Origin: CAJQLB01 sp041392065
GTDB lineage: Bacteria > Bacteroidota > Bacteroidia > Flavobacteriales > Flavobacteriaceae
NCBI GenBank assembly: GCA_041392065.1
Contig: JAWKMU010000003.1
Span: forward strand, 310,001 to 374,000
DNA length: 64,000 nucleotides
Reading direction: 5' to 3'
Positions 26,091 to 34,000 of the stretch are shown piece after piece. Position numbers and translations under genes: made by a program. Numbering within the stretch: the stretch's first letter is position 1; every line of letters starts with the position of its first letter. Under the pieces are notes generated by a model. It was not told where the DNA came from. It saw only the letters and a program-made list of their open reading frames with translations, and searched no databases.

Positions 26091-26584
26091 AAAAGATAAT
26101 TTTTAGTGTAGTCATACTTTTATTGAATACAGCATGTAAAACAGAAACGAAAGACATTGTTGAAGTTACAGAACAACCTCTTGAAACAATAGAAAAATCT
26201 ACTAAAGAATTAAAAGAAGAACTTATAGCTAAAGGCTTTGAGGTGTTTGATTATGTTGATGAAAAAACCAAAGACACTACATTAATGCAGCAATACTTTA
26301 TTGCCTTTTTAAAATCTGGACCAAATCGCTCACAATCTGAAGAAGAAGCTAGTAAGCTTCAATCGGCTCATTTAGCTCATTTAGGCAAAATGTACGAACT
26401 TGGTTATGCTGATATTTCAGGCCCTTTTGGTGATGATGGAGAGATAAGAGGCATTACCATTTACAATGTGCCAACTTTAGAAATGGCTGATAGCTTAGCG
26501 AATTCAGACCCAATGGTAAAAGCAGGACGTTTGGTTATTGAAATACATCCATGGTGGGCAGGAAAAGGACTTCCGTTGAGGTAA
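26087..26584 (+). CDS. Lipoprotein with YCII-like domain
   Basis: 165 residues. A lipoprotein signal (MKKIIFSVVILLLNTACK) has its lipobox Cys at residue 17. After a charged linker, the C-terminal ~95 residues (YFIAFLKSGPNRSQSEEE..., HLAHLGKMYELGYADISGPF, and SDPMVKAGRLVIEIHPWW) match the YCII dimeric alpha/beta-barrel fold. Activity is unknown; the HP pair near the end is typical of the family. ATGA overlap upstream and zero gap downstream make it the middle gene of a three-gene operon. Confidence 0.75.
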   Translation: MKKIIFSVVILLLNTACKTETKDIVEVTEQPLETIEKSTKELKEELIAKGFEVFDYVDEKTKDTTLMQQYFIAFLKSGPNRSQSEEEASKLQSAHLAHLGKMYELGYADISGPFGDDGEIRGITIYNVPTLEMADSLANSDPMVKAGRLVIEIHPWWAGKGLPLR

Positions 26585-27442
26585 ATGAAAAAGCTATTAA
26601 GTGTTCTTAAAATTGCCATTATACTTGGCATTATTATAAATTTTACTATTAAGGACATAATTCTATTATCTGCTATTATATTTTATGCTTTACCACTTCC
26701 TATTTTAATTTTATTGTCATTTTTTTTAGCATTAATTGAAAAAAAACCAACTCAAAAAATCGCGATTATTGTTGCATTGTTTTTGAGTGTAATGTGGATT
26801 AAAGAAAGCTACGTTAATAATGATCATAGGGTTGAAAAAAGAGGTTTGCAAATAGTTTTTTGGAATGCATTTCATAACAAAAATTTTCAAGAAGCATTTG
26901 AAGCTAATGGTAGTTTGCCTGATGTTTTAGTACTTGTTGAAGGAAGCAAAAAAAATATTAAAGTTATTAAAGAAAAATATCCCAATTACTATTTTCATAT
27001 TTCTAAAGAAGAAATTGGTGTTTTTTCAAAAACACCAATCGATGTTGGACAAGAAATAATTGGGAAGGATAATTCAAAGCTATTAGATTTTAAAACTAAT
27101 GGACTAAATTTTTATGTTGTTGATGTCTCAGCTGGAGTATTTAAGTCAAGGCAAAAATCCTTGAGCTTTATTGGTTCTAATATTTTTGAGAAGGAAAAGA
27201 CAATCATTTTGGGAGATTTTAATACACCTTATGAATCGATTCATTTCTCAAGCTTTAAAGACAATTACGCACATGCATTTTCAGAAAAAGGCAGTGGTTT
27301 TAGAGAAACTTGGTTTTGGAATATTCCTCTACTTTCCCTTGACCATATTTGGGTTTCAAAAGATTTAGAAATTAATAAAGTTGATAAAATAAATACGTTT
27401 AAGTCTGATCACGCTATGCTCAGAATGCTTTTAAACTACTAA
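26585..27442 (+). CDS. Membrane-anchored endonuclease/exonuclease/phosphatase family protein
   Basis: 285 residues. Two or three N-terminal hydrophobic segments (to about residue 80) precede a divergent EEP domain: FWNAFHNKN, VLVLVEG (metal Glu), ILGDFNTP (Asp, Asn), SLDHIWVS and SDHAML (catalytic His). Family members cleave nucleic acids or phosphoesters; the membrane anchor suggests a lipid or periplasmic substrate. It starts directly after the stop of the YCII lipoprotein and overlaps the convergent pbpC end by 4 bp. Confidence 0.8.
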   Translation: MKKLLSVLKIAIILGIIINFTIKDIILLSAIIFYALPLPILILLSFFLALIEKKPTQKIAIIVALFLSVMWIKESYVNNDHRVEKRGLQIVFWNAFHNKNFQEAFEANGSLPDVLVLVEGSKKNIKVIKEKYPNYYFHISKEEIGVFSKTPIDVGQEIIGKDNSKLLDFKTNGLNFYVVDVSAGVFKSRQKSLSFIGSNIFEKEKTIILGDFNTPYESIHFSSFKDNYAHAFSEKGSGFRETWFWNIPLLSLDHIWVSKDLEINKVDKINTFKSDHAMLRMLLNY

Positions 27443-29787
27443 TCCGAAATCTCTACACTTCTTTTCTCTTCATTACCAAACTCGTCAACTACAGTAATGA
27501 CATGTTTTCCAACTTTAGGTAAAACAGCTATTTCATGAATGGTTTTAGTATTTCCAATAAATACATCATCCAAATACCAAAAAACAGTGGTTTCTGGTTT
27601 TGAATGAGCGATTTTTAAAATAAGCTCATTTGTTTTTCCATCAAAATCTTTTGGTAAAAAGAATTTTCCTGATTCTTTAGGATAGATGAATTGCATGGTT
27701 ATTGCTCCCAAAGCCACACAATCACTTCGGTAAGGAGGTAAGGGTTTGTAAAACGGATTTTTAGATTTGTAATAGTATTCCATTAAAGGTGGCAACACAA
27801 ACCACGACGTGTTTTTAATATTATTTAGAGACTCGCACGAGGAATTCACTTGGTACTGTTCTGAAGTATCCAAATGCACTAATATATGATAAGGACATGG
27901 TTTTGTTTTTAAGCCACTAAGTTGAATGAATTTCTTTTCTACTTTATCACAATTTGCGGATGCTCTATAACCACTTTTCGTACAGATTTCCACTTCTTGC
28001 ATTTCGTCAAAAGGCTTACTAAACCAATCACTATTTGGCAAAATATCAAACACATCAAATAAAATAGGAGCAGCTGTTTGTACACCAACCAACCCTGGAC
28101 GACCTTCACCATCTGCATTACCAACCCAAACACCAACCACATAATCTTTAGTTACTCCAATAGCCCAAGCATCTCGGAATCCAAAGCTTGTTCCTGTTTT
28201 CCAAGCAATTTGCTTTGACGAATCAAAAAACTGCCAGTTTTCATCACCTTCAGGTCTGTTTACTTCTTTCATACTCTCAAAAGTGAGATAAATAGAAGCT
28301 GCATCAAAAATGGTTTTTTCATCATTGAGGTTACCAAAATCTATTTCTGCATCTGCGAAAAAAGTAGGCTCCAAAAACTCGTTGGTATAATACTGACTAG
28401 AATTGTCATTAAAATGATTTAACGTTCCAGCCATAGCAGCATAGCTTTTGCATAAATCCCAAAGATTGCTTTCTGCTCCTCCTAGAATTAAAGATAAGCC
28501 ATAATGATTGGCATTGTAGTTTAAATCCTTGAGACGAAGTTGTTTGAGGTAGTAATAGAATCTGTCTAAACCAAATTGTTGTAGCAACCTCACGGAAGGC
28601 ACATTGAGTGAACGAGCCAAAGCACGTTTAGCAGTGACAGCGCCATCAAATTCCTTACTATAGTTTTGCGGATTGTAACTTCCAAACTGAGTTGGTATGT
28701 CTGGCACTAAAGTGTTTGGCAACAAATCGCCAGCATCTAGCATAGCAGCATACAAAAAGGGTTTTAAAATGCTTCCAGTACTTCGTGGTTTGGTTATGAC
28801 ATCTACTGCATTTTGATGTGTTTTATCGGTTGGTGAATTACCAACATACGACACCACTTTTCGTGTGTTCACATCTAAAACCAAAACAGCAATGTTATGA
28901 ATTTCGTTTTGACGTAATTGATTATAATGATTTTTTACAATAGTATTGGTTTGCTCTTGCAGCTGTTTTTTAATGGTTGTTTTAATGTGTTTACCATAAT
29001 TGCTTTTAGCAACATTTTGCAATAAATGAGGCGCTATTTGAGGTAAAGGATAGGGTTTTTGAGGTAATTCTTCAAGGATTGATAACTCATAGGTGAGTGA
29101 ATCAATAACTTGGGTTTCTAATAATTTTTTGAGTAATGTATTTCGCTTTTTGAGTAATCGTTCTTGGTTTTTTCCAGGATAAATTAAGCTAGGAGCATTT
29201 GGCAAAACTGCAAGTGTAGCGCTTTCAGCCCAAGACAAATTATATGCACTTCTATTAAAATAACGCCATGATGCTGCGTCAAGTCCAACGACGTTGCCTC
29301 CAAAAGGAGCATTACTTGTGTAGTAAGCCAGAATATTTTCCTTTGAATATTTTAATTCAAGTCTGGTTGCAAGTATGATTTCTTTTATTTTTTCCAGATA
29401 TGTTCTTGATTTCCCTTTTCGAGACAAACGAATGGTTTGTTGTGTAAGAGTACTTCCACCTCGCTTTACTTCGCCTGAACTTAAATTGTCTCGTATGGCT
29501 TTGAAAATGGAGATTGGATTAAATCCAGGATGGTTATAGAAATATTCGTCTTCAAATAAAATTATGCACTCTTTGAATTTTTCTGGGACACTATCGTTAT
29601 GCGGAAATCGCCATTGACCATCTTTAGCAATAAGAGCACCAAGCAATTCTCCATCACCACTCTCAATAACTGTAGCTGTTGGGTCTGTAAAAAGATGTTT
29701 TGGTAAACAGAAATAATAAGCAATCAGCAGTATTGTTACTACTGCTGATTTTATTTTGTTACGTTTTATGTAGCTTATTATTTTCAA
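27439..29787 (-). CDS. pbpC: Penicillin-binding protein 1C
   Basis: 782 residues. Order: N-terminal anchor helix; glycosyltransferase family 51 domain (FEDEYFYNHPGFNPISI, RGGSTLTQQTIRLS); transpeptidase with nucleophile Ser in RSTGSILKPF, SLN, and KTGTSFGFRDAW; and the PbpC-type C-terminal domain. It polymerises and cross-links peptidoglycan in the periplasm. The start is a TTG that overlaps the stop of the upstream monooxygenase gene (TTGA), with no ATG available nearby. The alpha-2-macroglobulin gene lies just upstream, the known A2M-PBP1C pairing. Confidence 0.93.
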   Translation of the reverse strand: MKIISYIKRNKIKSAVVTILLIAYYFCLPKHLFTDPTATVIESGDGELLGALIAKDGQWRFPHNDSVPEKFKECIILFEDEYFYNHPGFNPISIFKAIRDNLSSGEVKRGGSTLTQQTIRLSRKGKSRTYLEKIKEIILATRLELKYSKENILAYYTSNAPFGGNVVGLDAASWRYFNRSAYNLSWAESATLAVLPNAPSLIYPGKNQERLLKKRNTLLKKLLETQVIDSLTYELSILEELPQKPYPLPQIAPHLLQNVAKSNYGKHIKTTIKKQLQEQTNTIVKNHYNQLRQNEIHNIAVLVLDVNTRKVVSYVGNSPTDKTHQNAVDVITKPRSTGSILKPFLYAAMLDAGDLLPNTLVPDIPTQFGSYNPQNYSKEFDGAVTAKRALARSLNVPSVRLLQQFGLDRFYYYLKQLRLKDLNYNANHYGLSLILGGAESNLWDLCKSYAAMAGTLNHFNDNSSQYYTNEFLEPTFFADAEIDFGNLNDEKTIFDAASIYLTFESMKEVNRPEGDENWQFFDSSKQIAWKTGTSFGFRDAWAIGVTKDYVVGVWVGNADGEGRPGLVGVQTAAPILFDVFDILPNSDWFSKPFDEMQEVEICTKSGYRASANCDKVEKKFIQLSGLKTKPCPYHILVHLDTSEQYQVNSSCESLNNIKNTSWFVLPPLMEYYYKSKNPFYKPLPPYRSDCVALGAITMQFIYPKESGKFFLPKDFDGKTNELILKIAHSKPETTVFWYLDDVFIGNTKTIHEIAVLPKVGKHVITVVDEFGNEEKRSVEISD

Positions 29788-30116
29788 ATTTCAAATTCGT
29801 ATTCGCGTTCAACTCTACAAATTCTGGTGTTGTACCAGCTGTACCATTGCTCACGACCTTTTTGTTGTGCTATTAAATGCTCAGCGTTTTGTTTCCAAAT
29901 TTTAATAGCCTCTAAACTCTCCCAATAACTCACAGTAATACCTACAGCTCCACTGAGCTCAGTCGAAGTGTCTTCACGAACGCTATCAATACCTAGAAAG
30001 CCAGGTTGTATTTTGGCTAAATTTTCCATTTTTTGAGCCATCTCGCTATAGCCTTCAGTGTTTTTGGTTACTGTAGATGTAAATATTACTGCGTAGTATG
30101 GTTTAAAGTTTTGCAT
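29784..30116 (-). CDS. Antibiotic biosynthesis monooxygenase (ABM) family protein
   Basis: 110 residues from the ATG at 30116; the frame extends thirteen codons upstream. A small ferredoxin-like dimeric alpha-beta barrel, as in heme- or quinone-modifying ABM proteins (YYAVIFTST, MAQKMENLAKIQPGFLGIDSVRE, GITVSYWESLEAIKIWK, YSWYNTRICRVERE). The substrate is unknown. Between SVRED and GITVSYW lies an extra stretch of ~8 residues (TSTELSGA) encoded by a short palindrome (29951-29970), apparently an in-frame insertion. The 3' end overlaps pbpC and the 5' end overlaps the SH3 gene. Confidence 0.82.
   Translation of the reverse strand: MQNFKPYYAVIFTSTVTKNTEGYSEMAQKMENLAKIQPGFLGIDSVREDTSTELSGAVGITVSYWESLEAIKIWKQNAEHLIAQQKGREQWYSWYNTRICRVEREYEFEI
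29951..29970. repeat. Short palindrome inside the ABM coding region
   Basis: CACTGAGCTCAGTCGAAGTG contains the perfect 12-bp palindrome ACTGAGCTCAGT, with outer CACT/AGTG pairing. It resembles dispersed intergenic palindromes of Flavobacteriaceae (my recollection) and adds about eight codons to the host gene in frame. Confidence 0.55.
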
Positions 30117-31002
30117 AAGAATCTTTTTTTGTTTCACTTTTAAGAGGTACTTCAAAGATAATTATCTTCTCTGTTTTATAACCATCTATATCTGTCATAA
30201 TAATGCGTAAATATTGTTTGCTAACCACAATTTTTGTTGGATAATCGTTTAATGATGTGACATCTTTTATGGCATCACTCCAAGTGTCGCCACAGGCATC
30301 GTTTACAACGGTTTTAAGTTCCTCTATATTTACATCGATAAATCTGCTGGCTTCTTTTTCTGAAATTGGCAAGGCTTCAAACTTCTTATTACTTGAAATG
30401 GTTTTTAAAGGTTTCCAACTTGAGTAATAGTGTTGCCAGTTAATGATATCGCAATGCGATTTGTCGTCAGAAATAGCAATACTGTTTTCATGTTTTTGAA
30501 AAACTTCAATATTTCTAAATTCTTGATGATGTTTCACTCTAACTGTTTTACCCTCTAAAGTTTCATTATCATTTAACTTATAGAACATTACACCATTAAA
30601 ATCTGGGTTGATGTCATCCTTTATTCTATTTTTTTCCGTAATACCTTCTATGGTTACAGTAAATTCATCATAAACTACTTTAAAGCGTTTTTCTAGTTTT
30701 TCTTCTGTTAAATAACCATCAAACACATAACCTTCTTCAAAAAAGTCGTAGGCATCAATGCTTCTAACTTTTACCCATTTTCCAGAAAGTGTTTTGCCAC
30801 TATCAACCACATCGAGTTTTAAGTTGGTATGTTCAGTGATCTCAATGGCTGTTCCATAATCTAACATACCAACTTTAATCGCTCCTTGACTAGGTTTTTC
30901 TCTTATTATTAATCCGTTTTCTGCATTAACGTATTGAATGTCTTGTGCTTCTGCGTAGCCAAATGCTACGATTGTTACTAAAAAACTAATTATTGTTTTC
31001 AT
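30103..31002 (-). CDS. Secreted protein with N-terminal bacterial SH3 domain
   Basis: 299 residues with a signal peptide ending near AEAQ. Residues ~20-85 look like a type-3 bacterial SH3 domain (YVNAENGLIIREKPSQGAIKVGMLDYGTAIEI), commonly a cell-wall or ligand-binding module. The rest is unrecognised, with EGKTVRVKHHQEFRNIEVF and a conserved-looking NDACGDTWSDAI. It lies between the alpha-2-macroglobulin gene and pbpC on the same strand, so a role at the peptidoglycan is plausible but inferred. It overlaps the ABM gene by 14 bp. Confidence 0.72.
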   Translation of the reverse strand: MKTIISFLVTIVAFGYAEAQDIQYVNAENGLIIREKPSQGAIKVGMLDYGTAIEITEHTNLKLDVVDSGKTLSGKWVKVRSIDAYDFFEEGYVFDGYLTEEKLEKRFKVVYDEFTVTIEGITEKNRIKDDINPDFNGVMFYKLNDNETLEGKTVRVKHHQEFRNIEVFQKHENSIAISDDKSHCDIINWQHYYSSWKPLKTISSNKKFEALPISEKEASRFIDVNIEELKTVVNDACGDTWSDAIKDVTSLNDYPTKIVVSKQYLRIIMTDIDGYKTEKIIIFEVPLKSETKKDSYAKL

Positions 31003-31086
31003 TTTTTTAAGGTGTTAAAAGCCACTCCGAAAAAGTTTCAGAAAAATTTTTGGCTCACAGAACCAATTTCAGAATGACCGATTTGT

Positions 31087-34000
31087 TTATTTAATTACTT
31101 CAATCCACTGACCTTTCGTTCTCACGAAATAATCATTATCATACATCGCTTCGGCTTGTGTTCCTGGTAAAAAATAGGTTCCTAAATACGAAGCGTTTAG
31201 CAGCACATTAAAAGTTTTTGTGCTTCCATCTTTCGAGCTTTTATTCAGATTGAAATAGAAATTTACGCGATCATCTCTAATATCTGTATAATCAGCTTGA
31301 TTTGTGGCAGCCTCTCCAAATGCAGTAAAACGCGTATTTACTATTTCCCATCCGGAAGGGAAAATTTGGGTGAGTGCCACATCGTTGATTGGTTCATTTT
31401 TCTGGTTAGTAACTTGTATACTTGCAACAAAATCTTGACCTTGTTGAAGTTTAGTAATATTTATGTTGTTGCCTTGCGAATCTTTATAAATTATAGACAC
31501 ATTTAATCCTCTCTGATCTGAAACTTCTTTTCCTAATGGTAATTTTCCAGAAGTAATCACGCGAGCATAAATGGTATTGTTTTTTGTATTGTTAACTACA
31601 ATTTTATTCTGACCTTTTGCAATACTCAAATCTCGTTGTGAAATGGCATTTTTAGTGTCAATGGTTTCTTGGTTACCATTATTAAGTTTGAATGTTAGAC
31701 TTAAATCTTTACCTCCATTTTCTCTTACCATTTTTGCCATTGCCAACAAACTATATGCTGTAGATTGTGTACTCATCCATTGACTTGATGACAAACGTTT
31801 TGCGATAAGTTCAACTAATTCTCGAGTTTTGGAGTCTTTAAGGATAACCATTGTTTCTAGTGCCATAGCTCTATTTCTATCAACTGAGCCATAGGTATAA
31901 TAATCATATTGCACGCTATTGAACTCAATATTTGCTGTGGCTGAAATCGCTTTGGCAGCTTCAGGTTGTCCAGCAAGTGCATAAGCAGCAGCTAATCGCC
32001 ATTTGGCATCGTTACTTAAATCTGAAAATTCTTTTAATCGGTTCATCGATGCCAAATCGGGTTGTCCAGCTAAAGCCAAGGTGTATAATCTGTAGGCTTG
32101 AGCGACATCACTTCTGTAGTATTTATAGCTTGGTCGCCAATTTTTGGCAGCTTGTTTTTGATATTGAATCCAATTGCTTTTAAAAGTCAATGGTAATACA
32201 TAACCTTTTTTCTCTGCCTCAATCATAAAATGTCCAGCATACGAGGTTCCCCAATCATTCACATCATTTTGTGCACTCCAATAGGATAAACCACCATTTG
32301 GTCTTTGAAAATGAGCTAGTTTTTTAATGCCATTTTTCACATTATCTTCAATGGTTTTCTTTTTATCAAAAGTTAAATCGAAAATATCTGATAAGAACAA
32401 CTGAGGAAACACACTAGATGTAGTTTGTTCTACACAGCCATGAGGATATTGAATAAGGTATTGCATTCTACCTGAAAAATTCATTGGAGGTAAGGTTGAA
32501 AACTCAACTGAAGCACTATTCGTTCCAATTTCACCAAAGGTTGAAAAATCTATGGTTTGTGATGTGTTTCCTTCCAAAACAAAGTCTATTGCTTTTGAGC
32601 TATATGGATTTGGATTCATCACATCTATTTCTACTTGATATGACGATGTTTCACCATGCCCAGAAGCAATCACTTCAACAGTATTAATCCCTTTTGCTTT
32701 GCTAACATCCAATTCAAAATATGCCATTTGCTCATCAGGTTTTGCAAAAGTAAGTTGTTGAGTTTTATTACCAACTACTGAAATACCATCACTTAATTTT
32801 AAACTGATATTAACATTTTTAATGTTGTTTTCCATAGCAAAAACAGTCACTGGAAGTGTTACTTTTTCACCAGGACTTAACTTGCGAGGTAGCGTAGCCA
32901 ATACCATTAATGGCTTTTTAACAGGCGTTGTTTTATCTACACTACCATAAGCTGCATTTTTAGAATCTCCAGCCACAATCATGGTACGAACCGAGCCAAT
33001 GTATTTTGGAATTTTTATATCGTGCGCTTTGGTTTCTCCAGCCTTAAGTTCAAAAGGACCTAAATATTGAACCACTGGTTTAAAGCGATTGGCTTTTTTC
33101 TTTTTGCCCTCGGAAGCAGAACCATCACCACCAATTTCAAATACTTGATCGATGCTTCCAGTGTAAGCACCAATCACGTCATCAAAAATATCCCAAGTTT
33201 TAACACCTAAAGCTTCACGAGCGTAAAATTCGTCCCAAGCATTTGGTGTGTTGAAGCGTGTTAAATCCAATAAGCCTTCGTCAACCAAAGCCACAGTATA
33301 GGTCATGGCTTTGTTGTTTTTTTCGCTGACTTTTACAGTGATATTCTGCTCTGGACGCAACACATTTGGCATTGAAATTTGAGGCTCTAGAATCGTGCTT
33401 TTATTTTCCACCATAATTGGAATTACGCCATATAGTCTAATAGGTAAATCATTTTCGGTTACAGCATGAGGTTGCAACAACGAAATATTGATATACACAT
33501 TTGGTGTCATTTCTTTGGTAATAGGAATGCTCGCAGTGGTTTCACCTTTTTGAGTTTTTACCCAAGTTGCGGATAAAACTTCGGTACCATTTTCAATACT
33601 GATTAGCGCACGACCTTCGGTTCCAGAAGGAAATGTGACTTTAGCTTCCTCACCAATTGTATAAGTTTCTTTATCAGCAGCAAAGACTAACATTTTTGCA
33701 GCTTCTTTATCGTTTCCAGAATTGCGTTGCCACCAATTTCTATAAAAATAAGCAACACGTCCTGTAGCATGACCACTTTCTTTGTCATATACGCGAATAA
33801 GATAACGACCACTTTCATCATCTGGAATATTTATATTGAAATTGGCTTCGCCTTTCGCATTTGTATTGACTGTACTACTCGTAAAAGGTGTGTGATAGCT
33901 TGATGATTCATAGGAAGCTAAATCATCATAAGAGGAATTCCACCACCAACGCCATTCAATTTTATAAACTTTTATTTCAAGATTATTGCGTTGTATAGGT

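Noticed and set aside
31003..31086. Fragment resembling a dispersed repeat (TTTCAGAATGACC)
   Set aside because: It resembles a motif common between genes in this group, but the two halves do not form a convincing palindrome and no second copy is in the window.
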